A DNA stretch of 64,000 nucleotides, from positions 301,717 to 365,716 of the forward strand of contig CATQHB010000002.1 of NCBI GenBank assembly GCA_958295765.1. The letters are read 5' to 3'. The notes under the pieces are model-generated. The model was not told the origin of the DNA and did no database searches. It saw only the letters and a program-made list of their open reading frames with translations. Positions 1-8,329 of this stretch are shown in pieces. This stretch comes from an uncultured Dehalococcoidia bacterium (GTDB taxonomy: Bacteria; Chloroflexota; Dehalococcoidia; Lucifugimonadales; UBA3495). A program made the position numbers and the translations under genes. The number at the start of each line of letters is the position of its first letter. The stretch's first letter is position 1.

Positions 1-145
1 TGCGCTGGCTAATCCCCTCCTCCCATTCCCTGATGCGCCGGGACAATACTCGGTAGCCCACCACCGTAACCGCCAGCATAAAGCCGGCTAATGCTACTCC
101 GCCCCCAATAATAGTGATGATGACCGGGAGCAGTTCCAGCGTCAT
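1..145 (-). CDS. Small single-TM membrane protein, truncated by left window edge
   Basis: An open frame reads leftward from an ATG at 143-145 and runs off the window. The visible 48 residues begin MTLELLPVIITIIGGG and form one hydrophobic segment (about residues 4-30), followed by a charged stretch with RRIREWEEG, as in small single-pass proteins with a cytoplasmic helical tail. The antisense frame gives nothing sensible. The gene lies just downstream of the molybdenum hydroxylase FAD subunit on the same strand and could be co-transcribed. I do not recognise the family. The call rests only on the open frame and the hydrophobic profile. Confidence 0.45.
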   Translation of the reverse strand, partial: MTLELLPVIITIIGGGVALAGFMLAVTVVGYRVLSRRIREWEEGISQR

Positions 146-267
146 AGATTCGCTTTCCCCAAGTCATATTGGTTGCCACTATAAGGGATCAGGGTGGATT
201 TGGAAACCGTTGCGGTTGCGCGCCGTGACGGTATCCGTTGAGAATACCCGGCGCAGATCCGCCCCGC

Positions 268-1269
268 TTACCCTGCCGTCAGCCGGGCCACTGCCTGTTT
301 TACCAGGTTGTTTGCCATTACTACCTTATAGCCGTTGTCGGTCATGGGGCGGGCGTCGGGGAGGGCCAGGGTTCCGGCGTGGGCGGCGTCCACGGCGGAT
401 ATAGCTCTGCCTTGCAGGTACTCCTCTACCGCCCGCGCCCGGTAGGGAACCGGGGCTACGCCGCCCAGGGCTACCGCCGCCTGTTGGATTACGCCGTCCG
501 CGATGCCCAGCCGGGCCGCTACGCTGACCAGGGCAAAGTCGCCGGCCTCCCGTTCCCGGGCCTTCAGGTACACACTGCCGGGCGGTTGGCCGCCGGCGCC
601 CAGGGCAGCGGGACGGGGCAGGTTGATGCGGGTAACTACCTCGCCGGGTTCCAGCGCCGTCTCCCGGGTTACGTCAACGCCGGGGCCGACAAAAAAGTCG
701 CCAATGGGCAAGGTACGGCTGCCGTCCGCTCCGGCAACCTCAATAGTGGCCTCCATTACCGACAGGGCCACCGCCGTGTCCGACGGGTGGACGATGTAGC
801 AGCGGTCGCCGCCGGTAACGCACAGGTACTTGGTGTTGCCGGCCAGGGCGTAGCAGCGGTCGCCTCCCTTCTTGAGGCAGGGAGTCAGCGGGTGGCGGTA
901 GTACCAGCAGCGGGGTCGCTGGTTGAGGTTGCCCCCCAGGGTGCCGACGTTGCGTATCTGAGGCGTTGCCAACCCGCCGGCGGCCTCGGCCAGGGCGGTG
1001 TACCCGGCCCGGATGACCGGGTGAGCGGCCAGGTCGGCGATGGTGGTCATCGCGCCGATGGACAGCCCGCCGTCGGTCTCGGCAATGCCGTCCAGGTCGG
1101 GGACGCCGGCCAGGCTGACCACCCGGCCGGGGGCGATAATCCCCTCCTTAACCTCATCCAGCAAGTCGGAACCGCCGGCGATGATACGGGCGTCAACCGG
1201 CGGCGCCGCCGTCAACAGGGCCACGGCCTCGGCCAGGGTTTGGGGTTCGGTGTATTGAAAGGGGTGCAT
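268..1269 (-). CDS. Molybdenum hydroxylase FAD-binding subunit with extra 4Fe-4S insert (PaoB/HcrB-like)
   Basis: Medium subunit of a xanthine-dehydrogenase-family enzyme; it passes electrons between the iron-sulfur subunit and FAD. The N-terminal FAD-binding motif IIAGGSDLLDEVK is at residues 29-41, and the second flavin motif RNVGTLGGNLN is near 106-116. At 333 residues it is longer than the usual ~290-residue CoxM. The extra length lies in an insert with Cys121, Cys131, Cys139, Cys150 and Cys157, the arrangement known from E. coli PaoB/YagS and 4-hydroxybenzoyl-CoA reductase beta subunits, where four of the cysteines bind an additional 4Fe-4S cluster. An AAGGAGC ribosome site precedes the ATG. 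The gene follows the methyltransferase by 25 nt on the same strand. The catalytic large subunit is two genes upstream. No small 2Fe-2S subunit gene is visible. Confidence 0.88.
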   Translation of the reverse strand: MHPFQYTEPQTLAEAVALLTAAPPVDARIIAGGSDLLDEVKEGIIAPGRVVSLAGVPDLDGIAETDGGLSIGAMTTIADLAAHPVIRAGYTALAEAAGGLATPQIRNVGTLGGNLNQRPRCWYYRHPLTPCLKKGGDRCYALAGNTKYLCVTGGDRCYIVHPSDTAVALSVMEATIEVAGADGSRTLPIGDFFVGPGVDVTRETALEPGEVVTRINLPRPAALGAGGQPPGSVYLKAREREAGDFALVSVAARLGIADGVIQQAAVALGGVAPVPYRARAVEEYLQGRAISAVDAAHAGTLALPDARPMTDNGYKVVMANNLVKQAVARLTAG

Positions 1270-1294
1270 GGGGTGGCGCTCCTTCAGGAAGATT

Positions 1295-2428
1295 TTACTT
1301 TTCCAGTAAAAACAGAAACTCCTGGTTTGGTTTTTCCGATTCTCTTACCCATTCGTTGGTCCACTTCATGCTTGCCATGACGTTCCTCTTATAGTCTATT
1401 GCTGCCACGTCAAGCAGCTTTCCGTTAGCTCGCAAAATTTCGTTAAGCTCCTCAGCCGTTGCCCGTCCGCCGGAACTGTAGGACAGGATTATCCATTTGG
1501 CTTGAGTTGCCCCGATAAGGCGGTTGATTGCTTCGACGGCGATGAACCGGCCCCCGGAGGCGCGGCGAAACTCCTCAAAATCCGACGCTGCTACCTTATC
1601 CGAAGTATCCTGGCGGCGATTGGCCTTGCCGAATAACTGGGGTTCGTCAAAGAGGCAAACCGTTTGCCATAGATGGTAGTAGGCGGCGTAGCGCACTCTT
1701 GAAGGCGGCATCTTTTCATTGTTTGACCCGTAAGGCGGGTCAAAGTAAGCCAGGTCAACGGATACCTGAGGGATAAGGTCATAGATGTCGCTCCGATGGA
1801 CTTGATGGTCGCCGGGGGAAGGGAATACCACCGGCACTTTAAGGCATAAGTTGCCGTAAGACCGGGGCGACCAGTCTTTAAGGTAGGATGCGTAATGCCC
1901 CAGGCCGTTATCCACTTGGTCCAGGGCCAGTACCAAACTGGTCAGAGCTACCGATTTATCAACAATCTCCAGATTCAGCGACTCTATTTCCTGTCGGATA
2001 GCGTCCAGCTTGCGGGTGTTATGAACTTGCCAGGGCTTCTTGCGCCCGTCAAGCTGGACGGAGCAACCGCCGTTAGGCTGCCCGCCATAGTGTTCGGTGA
2101 ACCACCCGTCAATCGGCGGCACGGAATTGAGGTGGTCAATGAGCGCCTGGTAATCCGCTGGCCTCTTTTCGTTAAGTAGATAGCAGGCGCCAAAAACCTC
2201 TGACCACACGGCGATGTCATTGCAAATCACGTTGTAGCCCTGTTTAGCCAGGGCCTGCGCTACGCGGGTTGTGCCGGAAAACCCGTCCAGAACCGTATGG
2301 GCGCCAACCTGCTTGACCATTTGCAATAAATGGGGGATGACTTTCAACTTGGAACCGGCGTACTTGATTCCTTCCGTAGGAGGCGCAGCAATAATCAGGT
2401 CGTCAAAGAGGGGCGGGGATTGCAGCAT
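1295..2428 (-). CDS. DNA adenine methyltransferase, D12/alpha class (type II R-M)
   Basis: Predicted N6-adenine methyltransferase that protects the host recognition site. The order of motifs is that of the alpha (Dam/D12) class: KYAGSK at residues 22-27, SAM-binding VLDGFSGTTRVAQ at 46-58, and the catalytic DPPYGS at 230-235. The 377-residue length is typical. The ATG starts one base after the stop of the upstream endonuclease-like gene (TGA-A-ATG), so the two are probably translationally coupled. The cassette lies between the large and FAD subunit genes of a molybdenum hydroxylase, which suggests insertion into that operon. Recognition sequence cannot be read from the protein. A solitary, non-protective methylase is the alternative, but the coupled partner argues for a restriction system. 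Confidence 0.9.
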   Translation of the reverse strand: MLQSPPLFDDLIIAAPPTEGIKYAGSKLKVIPHLLQMVKQVGAHTVLDGFSGTTRVAQALAKQGYNVICNDIAVWSEVFGACYLLNEKRPADYQALIDHLNSVPPIDGWFTEHYGGQPNGGCSVQLDGRKKPWQVHNTRKLDAIRQEIESLNLEIVDKSVALTSLVLALDQVDNGLGHYASYLKDWSPRSYGNLCLKVPVVFPSPGDHQVHRSDIYDLIPQVSVDLAYFDPPYGSNNEKMPPSRVRYAAYYHLWQTVCLFDEPQLFGKANRRQDTSDKVAASDFEEFRRASGGRFIAVEAINRLIGATQAKWIILSYSSGGRATAEELNEILRANGKLLDVAAIDYKRNVMASMKWTNEWVRESEKPNQEFLFLLEK

Positions 2429-2429
2429 T

Positions 2430-3272
2430 TCAGATCCCCGACCGCTGCTTTAGCAGGGCGATGTCTTCCTGGACTTTCTCCAAAGCTGATGCGTGTCCAA
2501 CCTCCGAAGACACCAGGGCTTGAGAAAATAGTTCGACCAGAACGTAGTTATGCGAGTAATCGATCCAGCCGCCGGTAATACTCTCAAAGTACGGCAATCC
2601 GTTCCTGGTATGGGTCCACAGACCGCGTTGGAGCGCATTAGCGTCAGCGCCGCCATAGCGCACTTCGCAGATATACGCACCGTCTGAGTCGTAAAAACGA
2701 TAAATCGGGTGCTTCCGGCCGGCGCCCCTTTCTATTTTCGTGATGCGGGCAGTTTCGCTGATGGCGCGGTCGTAGTCAAACACCAGGATGTTGCAGCGTT
2801 GATTCTTCTCATCGTAGATTAGCGGCAGTACGTTGATGTTGTGGAACTCGGCAAAAGCCGGGTCTGCCAGAACTCTCTGCACGGCATTTTGCCCCCGAAT
2901 CTCCGAGCCTTCCTGTTCCAGCCGCGGAAACATACTGAAACTCTTATCGGTGGAAAGTTGCAGCGGGCCGTCGCCGTAGGCTTTGAGGCTGACCGGGAAC
3001 TCCGCTTGAGTAATCTCGTTGATTATCGTGATGTCTTCCTCTTTTGACTTGGCGCGGTAAAGGTCTTTGCCGACGTGAATCGAGCGAAAGTCATACATAT
3101 ACTGATTGATAAACTCGGCAATTGCTATCTCCGCCAAATCGCCGTGGGTCTTGTTTCCAATGAGGCGCATCGTGAAGATATTGCTGAGCGTCGTCGTGAT
3201 GAGCGCCGGATTCTTGCTAATCAGCAGCTTCAGGCGACTGGTAAAATCCTTGTAGGCATCGAAATTATCCAC
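2430..3272 (-). CDS. Probable type II restriction endonuclease paired with the D12 methylase
   Basis: A 280-residue soluble protein immediately upstream of, and coupled to, an adenine methyltransferase, so by position the cognate endonuclease. A possible PD-(D/E)xK-like core is visible: GDLAE at residues 44-48, an acidic EED at 78-80, then EFPVSLKAYG at 91-100 with a lysine on the second strand, followed by DGPLQLSTDK. The canonical PD and ExK residues are not clear, so catalytic assignment is tentative. Local base composition is lower in GC than in the flanking molybdoenzyme genes, consistent with transfer. I do not recognise the specific enzyme family. Confidence 0.65.
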   Translation of the reverse strand: MDNFDAYKDFTSRLKLLISKNPALITTTLSNIFTMRLIGNKTHGDLAEIAIAEFINQYMYDFRSIHVGKDLYRAKSKEEDITIINEITQAEFPVSLKAYGDGPLQLSTDKSFSMFPRLEQEGSEIRGQNAVQRVLADPAFAEFHNINVLPLIYDEKNQRCNILVFDYDRAISETARITKIERGAGRKHPIYRFYDSDGAYICEVRYGGADANALQRGLWTHTRNGLPYFESITGGWIDYSHNYVLVELFSQALVSSEVGHASALEKVQEDIALLKQRSGI

Positions 3273-3360
3273 GCTATGCTTCCCCCGCGCCGCCGGGAGT
3301 TATCGGACGGAGCCGGCGCCGGCAAATCCAATAACTCCCCTGCATCTTACCACAGCGCCG

Positions 3361-5625
3361 CTATGCCCCACCCAGCCCCCGAATCACCCGGTCCGGCGTG
3401 ATGGGCAGTTCGGTCAGGCGTAGGCCCAGGGCGTCATAGACGGCGTTGGCGATGGCCGGGGCGACGCCGGGGCAGGGTACTTCGCCCAGGCCCTTGGCCC
3501 CCAGCGGCCCTACCGGGTCCACCGTGTCGGCAAAGATTACCTGGAGGTCCGGGTAGTCCATAATCGTCGGGCTTTTATGCTCCAGGTAGCTGCCGTTCAG
3601 GGTTACGCCGGTCGGCCCGTCGGTTACCAGTTCCTCGGACAGGGCAAAGCCCAGCATCTGGGAGATGGCGCCCTCCACCTGGTTCAGCGCCATGCGGGGG
3701 TTCATTATGCGCCCGGAGTCCTGGGCCGCCACGTAGCGCACTACCCGCACCCGGCCGGTGTCGGTGTCCACCTCCACCTCGGCAAAGTGGGCGCCAAAGG
3801 AGTTGACGATGTAATCGGCGCTGCCCGGAACTTCAATCGTTACCTCCTCGGTGATAGCGTCGCCGTCCATCCGGGCGGCCACGTCGGTCAAGGCCATGCT
3901 GCGCTCCGGGTCGGCCTGGACGAAAACCTGACCGTCCCGGATGTCCAGTTCCATTACCGGGGCTTCCAGCCCGTCGGCGGCCAGTTCCAGCAGTTGGCGG
4001 CGCACCTCGGCGGCGGCCCGCACCAGGGCGCTGCCGGTGGAAAAGGTGGCGGTGGAACCGGCGGTAATCGGCGCTTCCGGAGTAGTGGCCGAATCGCCGA
4101 ACACGGTTTCCACGTCGGTATCGTTGACCCCCAGAATCTCGGCGGTCATCTGAGGCAGGACGGTGGTGGCGCCCTCGCCCACGTCCATCAGCCCACTGCG
4201 CAGGGAAATCCGGCCCGACTTGGCGACGCTGACCGTGGCCGCCGAGGTGGAGCCGGGGCCGCCCCGGTAAATCATCATACTCATTCCCTTGCCCCGCCGT
4301 TTAGTCGGGTCGGCCGGCTGGGTCAGGGGAGTAGCCCAGCCAAAGGCGGCGGCCCCCCGGGTCAGGCACTCCTCCAGGCCGTTGCTGGAAAAGGGAATAC
4401 CCCCCTCAATGGGCTGGCTGTCGATGATTTGTTCCGGCGGGGAAAGGCGGGGGCCGGGCTGGCCTTCCGGCGGCACCCGGTTCTTGAGCCGGAACTCCAG
4501 GGAGTCCATCCCCAACTCCTCGGCAATGCGTTCCATCAGCGTTTCCAGGGCAAAGTGGCCCTGGGGCGCGCCCAAGGCCCGGTAGGAGCCGGCCGAGGGG
4601 CAGTTGGTGTAGGCCAGGTAGGATTCGTAGCGGACGTTGGGGCAGTGGTACAGGTAAATGATGCCCTGCCCGGCCCGGCGGGCCACGCCGGCCCCGGAGG
4701 CGGCATAGGCCCCGGTATTGAGGGTGGAGGTTCCCTGAATGGCGGTGATGGTTCCGTCCCGCTTGGCCCCTACCTTCAGGTGGATGCGGCCGGCGTGGCG
4801 GGTACGGCCGGCGATGAACTCATCCTCCCGGGAAAACTCGATACGCACCGGTTGGCCGGCCCGCTGGGACAGCAAGGCGGCGATAGCGGCCATTCGGGAC
4901 TCATCCTTGTTGCCAAAGCCGCCGCCCAGGAAGGGGCCGATAATCTGTACCCGGTTCACCGGCAAGTCCAACGCCTGGGCCAGAGCTGCCTGGTCCACGT
5001 GGACGCCCCGGGTGGATTTCCATACGGTCAGGTTGTCGCCTTCCCAACTAGCCAGGGCGGCCCTAGGTTCCATAGGCGTAGCCGAGTGGCAGGCAATCTG
5101 GTAGGTTTCCTCCATTACCAGGTCGGCCTCGGCAAACCCCTGAGCCACGTCGCCCCGGCCAATGGACAGGGGCGGGTTAATCGCCAGGTTGCCGCCGGGG
5201 TGAATGGGTACGGCATCGGGGGCCAGGGCCGCGTCCGCATCGGTGTAAAAGGGCAGGGTTTCGTACTCCACCCGCAGCAGGGACAGGGCGCGGCGGGCGG
5301 CGTCATCATCTACGGCGGCGACGGCGGCCACCTCATCCCCGACAAAGCGCACCCGGGTATCCAGGGGCAAAGTGTCCGCCGCAATGGGCGCCACCGGACG
5401 CCGGGGAACGTCAAAGGGCGTGATTATCGCCAGCACTCCGGGAACCTGGGCCGCCGCGCCGGTGTCGATGCTGACGATGTTGGCGTGGGGATGAGGACTG
5501 CGCAGGATGTGGCCGTAGAGCATCCCCGGCAGCTTGAGGTCGGCGGAGTATTTGGCCTGGCCGGTGAGCTTTTCGGGCAAGTCCCGGCGGGTAACGCTTT
5601 GGCCTACTACGGATAGGGTGGTCAT
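3361..5625 (-). CDS. Xanthine dehydrogenase-family molybdopterin-binding (large) subunit
   Basis: Catalytic subunit of a molybdenum hydroxylase that hydroxylates an aromatic heterocycle or aldehyde with water as oxygen source. The N-terminal domain starts QSVTRRDLPEKLTGQAKYSAD, typical of the family. The cofactor loop GGGFGNK is at residues 234-240, the second loop is GSYRALGAPQ around 346-355, and the catalytic glutamate lies in GAKGLGE near residue 715. The active-site loop is not the AYxCSFR of true form I CO dehydrogenase, so I do not call it coxL. 754 residues is full length. AAAGGAGC precedes the ATG. Downstream on the same strand are the inserted R-M cassette and the FAD subunit. The substrate cannot be deduced. 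Confidence 0.92.
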   Translation of the reverse strand: MTTLSVVGQSVTRRDLPEKLTGQAKYSADLKLPGMLYGHILRSPHPHANIVSIDTGAAAQVPGVLAIITPFDVPRRPVAPIAADTLPLDTRVRFVGDEVAAVAAVDDDAARRALSLLRVEYETLPFYTDADAALAPDAVPIHPGGNLAINPPLSIGRGDVAQGFAEADLVMEETYQIACHSATPMEPRAALASWEGDNLTVWKSTRGVHVDQAALAQALDLPVNRVQIIGPFLGGGFGNKDESRMAAIAALLSQRAGQPVRIEFSREDEFIAGRTRHAGRIHLKVGAKRDGTITAIQGTSTLNTGAYAASGAGVARRAGQGIIYLYHCPNVRYESYLAYTNCPSAGSYRALGAPQGHFALETLMERIAEELGMDSLEFRLKNRVPPEGQPGPRLSPPEQIIDSQPIEGGIPFSSNGLEECLTRGAAAFGWATPLTQPADPTKRRGKGMSMMIYRGGPGSTSAATVSVAKSGRISLRSGLMDVGEGATTVLPQMTAEILGVNDTDVETVFGDSATTPEAPITAGSTATFSTGSALVRAAAEVRRQLLELAADGLEAPVMELDIRDGQVFVQADPERSMALTDVAARMDGDAITEEVTIEVPGSADYIVNSFGAHFAEVEVDTDTGRVRVVRYVAAQDSGRIMNPRMALNQVEGAISQMLGFALSEELVTDGPTGVTLNGSYLEHKSPTIMDYPDLQVIFADTVDPVGPLGAKGLGEVPCPGVAPAIANAVYDALGLRLTELPITPDRVIRGLGGA

Positions 5626-5790
5626 GGGGCTGCTCCTTTTGGGGGTTCGGGTTTGGGTTGGGTAGGGTTTGGTCAGGGTTTGCCGTAGCTTTTGCTCCCC
5701 GACTCTCCCAACCGTTCCCTTATGGATAAAGTCCGGGCAATGCCAGCACTGCCCGGACGGTTCAGAACCGGTAATCGGCGCCGGCCCAGC

Positions 5791-6813
5791 CTACAGGATG
5801 TGGTACATCAGCCGGTGGTCGCGCAGCACGTCCTGGGCGAAGTCGTTTTCCACGTCCCGCCAGACGGAATGGATATGGTTGGCCCCGTTCTGGATGTTGT
5901 CGAACTCGACGATGAAGTTGCCGCCGTGAATCCGGTAGTAGTGGTCCCGGCTCCGGTCGGCGCCGCCGGCCCAGACCAGGCGGAAGTTGTCCACGCCCTC
6001 CCGCCGAATGGCCTCCAGCTTTTCCCGGGCCACCTCGGTGCGTACCTGGTTCACGTACTCGGTAATCAGGGCCAGCAAAAGCTCCTGCTGAGCGCCGTTC
6101 ATTTCGTAGCCGGCCAACCCCTCATCGTTGTGGACGGCGGCCTTGGAGCTGTTATAGGTGGGGATGTCCCAGGGGGCCTTATCGTGGATGATGGCCTTGG
6201 CCCGCTGCCCGTCGTCCAGGGAGGCCATTAGTTCAATCGCCAGGTCTTCCCGGTAGCCCAGGATGCGCAGGCCCTGTTGCGGGCCTTTCGGCACCTCGGC
6301 CGGGTTGGCGCCCAGGAAAAAGGGCGTAACGGCGGTAACCTCATCGCCCCAAACGCTGAAGTGGAGGGAAACATGGTGTCCTTCGACCCGCCAGCCCCAG
6401 GGGTCAGCGCCGCCCGGCTCGCCGAACACCGTCCAGTAGTAGAGCATAGGGTTCCGGTCCCAGCCGGCGGTGCCTTCCTCCTCCTCCAGGGGGCCGAGAA
6501 TCAGCTCGTGCTGGATGATGGCGGCGGCCCGCTGGTAGGCGGTATCGTCCAGAGTGGCGGCCATCAGCGCGTAGGCCAACTCCCGCTGCTCCGGGTTCAT
6601 ATCCCGCAGGGGCAGGCCGTGGCGGTTCAGCGGCGGGTAGTACCAGAATTGCCGCTCCCCGTCCAGGTAGTGGAAAGTAGCCTTGGCCTGCTGCTCCGGG
6701 GAGAGGCTGTCCAGCCACTGGCGGGCGGCCTCGGCCATCGCCGCGGTGGCCGGGGAATGTTCGTGATAGTGGGCGTGTTTGTTGCCATGGGTATGTTCCA
6801 GTGTTGCCGTCAT
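5791..6813 (-). CDS. DUF3500 domain-containing protein
   Basis: A 340-residue protein matching the DUF3500 family: a histidine-rich start (HTHGNKHAHYHEH), an N-terminal helical section with SLSPEQQAKA, a central WGWRVEGHHVSLHF motif, and a C-terminal RIHGGNFIVEFDN segment with NHIHSVWRD. Family members are of unknown biochemical function. No signal peptide or membrane segment is visible. AAGGAG precedes the ATG at 6811-6813. It lies 165 nt upstream of the molybdenum hydroxylase large subunit on the same strand and may belong to that catabolic neighbourhood, but no functional link can be shown. Confidence 0.85.
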   Translation of the reverse strand: MTATLEHTHGNKHAHYHEHSPATAAMAEAARQWLDSLSPEQQAKATFHYLDGERQFWYYPPLNRHGLPLRDMNPEQRELAYALMAATLDDTAYQRAAAIIQHELILGPLEEEEGTAGWDRNPMLYYWTVFGEPGGADPWGWRVEGHHVSLHFSVWGDEVTAVTPFFLGANPAEVPKGPQQGLRILGYREDLAIELMASLDDGQRAKAIIHDKAPWDIPTYNSSKAAVHNDEGLAGYEMNGAQQELLLALITEYVNQVRTEVAREKLEAIRREGVDNFRLVWAGGADRSRDHYYRIHGGNFIVEFDNIQNGANHIHSVWRDVENDFAQDVLRDHRLMYHIL

Positions 6814-6886
6814 TTAATACTCCTTGCAGCTTTTGGTATGCCGGTTATTCAGGTTAGGTTGAGTTTAGTATTGGGCTAAAAGGGTG

Positions 6887-7409
6887 TCAACCGGGGGAAG
6901 GACGGGTCAGGGCGTGGACTCGGTTGAGTTGACACCTCTCCCCGCTCACCATGAGCGGATTTTGTCTCCCCCCGCTCATCCTGAGCTTGTCGAAGGACGG
7001 ACTACTGGGTAGAGCCGGATGGTTCGACAAGCTCACCATGAGCGGATTTTGTCTCCCCCCGCTCATCCTGAGCTTGTCGAAGGACGGACTACCGGATAGG
7101 GCCGGATGGTTCGACAAGCTCACCATGAGCGGATTTTGTCTCCCCCCGCTCATCCTGAGCTTGTCGAAGGACGGACTACCGGGTAGGGCCGGATGGTTCG
7201 ACAAGCTCACCATGAGCGGATTTTGTCTCCCCCGCTCATCCTGAGCTTGTCGAAGGACGGACTACCGGATAGGGCCGGATGGTTCGACAAGCTCACCATG
7301 AGCGGTTTTTGTTATTGGCGCAGACTTGCACCGGCCCTGCTTTGAGGTCAGGGCAATCGCAGCTTAACCAGGGCAACCCAAGCGACTTGCCGCTACTCAC
7401 TACCCGGTA
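6887..7409. repeat. 87-bp tandem array of the CTCATCCTGAGCTTGTCG palindromic repeat (family R1)
   Basis: Four head-to-tail copies of an 86-87 bp unit; the unit core starts at 6973, 7060, 7147 and 7233. Each unit carries one arm containing CTCATCCTGAGCTTGTCG and an inverted arm GGTTCGACAAGCTCACCATG, which can pair into a long hairpin. The spacer between units is GCGGATTTTGTCTCCCCC. It produces repetitive translations on both strands that are not genes. No repeat/unique-spacer pattern of a CRISPR is present. A short piece of family R4 (AACCAGGGCAACCCAAG) follows at about 7367. Single R1 copies recur at 9780, 10020, 19180, 26720 and 28455, with a second array at 35540-35790. Confidence 0.9.
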
Positions 7410-8273
7410 TCATTCTATCCCCGCCGCCGCCAATTCGTGCAGCCGGGACAGCACGACCCCGTTCTGTTCCAGGGTAAAGTTGTCCACGTAGTAGCGGTTG
7501 AGGCCGCTGCCGCCGTCCACCGCGCCGCGGTCCACCATTTGGCGAATCCGGCGGGTATCGGCGTCCACCGGGGGCAGCAGGTTGCGCCCGACCAGGCGGG
7601 ACAGGGCCGCCACCAGGCCGTAACCGCCCCAGTTGGAGACGCTGGCGATTATCAGCTTATCCACTTGGGTAATCGCCGGGTCGTCGGGCAGTCGATCCAC
7701 CGGGGGAATCTGCTCCGCCAGGTTGCCCATGCCGATTTCATTCCCCCCGTCGCCAATGCCCACCGAGGGGATACCCAACTCAAAGAGGTAGTCCAGCCGC
7801 GCGGTGTAGTCGGTGATGTCCCTGGAGAGCATATTCAGGTAGATGTCGCCCTTGGTGCGCCCGCAGCGTTCAATGGAGATGAGCAGGGCCGGCTGAATCC
7901 GGTCAATCAACTCGGCGGCGGCCTGCCGGCTGGCGGCGTTATCGGCGATGGGAAACTCCACCACCTCGGCCCGGCCTTCCAGCCCGTCTTGCAGCAGGGG
8001 AGCGGTGGACCGGTCGGTAACGTAGCTAACCTGGCGGCCCAAGGCTTGCAGCGCGTCGCCGATGGCGATGGCGCCCGGCGGCCCGTCGGTCTCCGGCTGC
8101 CCGGCGGTCAGGATGTAAAACCCGGTGATGATGGCGACGTTGCCGGGGTTGTCCAGGATATATTGCGCCGCCTGGTGGCAGAAGTCCTCCGGCAGGAAGG
8201 GCCGCAACTCCGAAACGCCCCGCAGATCCTGGGCCAGGATGATGTCCTCAATGGTATCGCCGGTGAAACTCAT
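7410..8273 (-). CDS. DUF4392 protein, similar to C-terminal half of D-glutamate cyclase
   Basis: 287 residues from the ATG at 8271-8273, which has GAGGAG six bases upstream; a TTG six bases earlier would sit too close to that site. The sequence matches DUF4392, the C-terminal domain of the eukaryotic D-glutamate cyclase DGLUCY: VAIITGFYI near residue 50, a glycine-rich GAIAIGDALQALG, ISIERCGRTKGDIYLNM, and the conserved GIPSVGIGDGGNEIGMGN. The family converts D-glutamate to 5-oxo-D-proline in animals; activity in bacterial stand-alone copies is inferred. The adjacent gene upstream encodes the other half of the same eukaryotic protein, so the two probably act together. Confidence 0.85.
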   Translation of the reverse strand: MSFTGDTIEDIILAQDLRGVSELRPFLPEDFCHQAAQYILDNPGNVAIITGFYILTAGQPETDGPPGAIAIGDALQALGRQVSYVTDRSTAPLLQDGLEGRAEVVEFPIADNAASRQAAAELIDRIQPALLISIERCGRTKGDIYLNMLSRDITDYTARLDYLFELGIPSVGIGDGGNEIGMGNLAEQIPPVDRLPDDPAITQVDKLIIASVSNWGGYGLVAALSRLVGRNLLPPVDADTRRIRQMVDRGAVDGGSGLNRYYVDNFTLEQNGVVLSRLHELAAAGIE

Positions 8274-8329
8274 GGACAACTCCTCGGTGCCGGTTCGCTG
8301 TATTTACATGGATAGACAGGATAGGTTGG

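Noticed and set aside
3577-5616. 679-residue open frame opposite the molybdoenzyme large subunit
   Set aside because: High-GC antisense shadow, low-complexity Gly/His/Val-rich translation, no family features; the opposite strand is a complete known enzyme.
3361-5625. Annotation as CoxL, the catalytic subunit of CO dehydrogenase
   Set aside because: The active-site loop reads SYRALG and not the AYxCSFR of form I CO dehydrogenase, so only the broader xanthine dehydrogenase family is supported.
6951-7244. Repetitive open frames on both strands (MVSLSNHP and FDKLRMSGG type peptides)
   Set aside because: They are translations of the R1 palindromic array, with no ribosome site and the same peptide in many intergenic places.
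6973-7310. Possible CRISPR array
   Set aside because: The whole 87-bp unit repeats; there are no unique spacers, the arms are inverted within each unit, and no cas gene is nearby.
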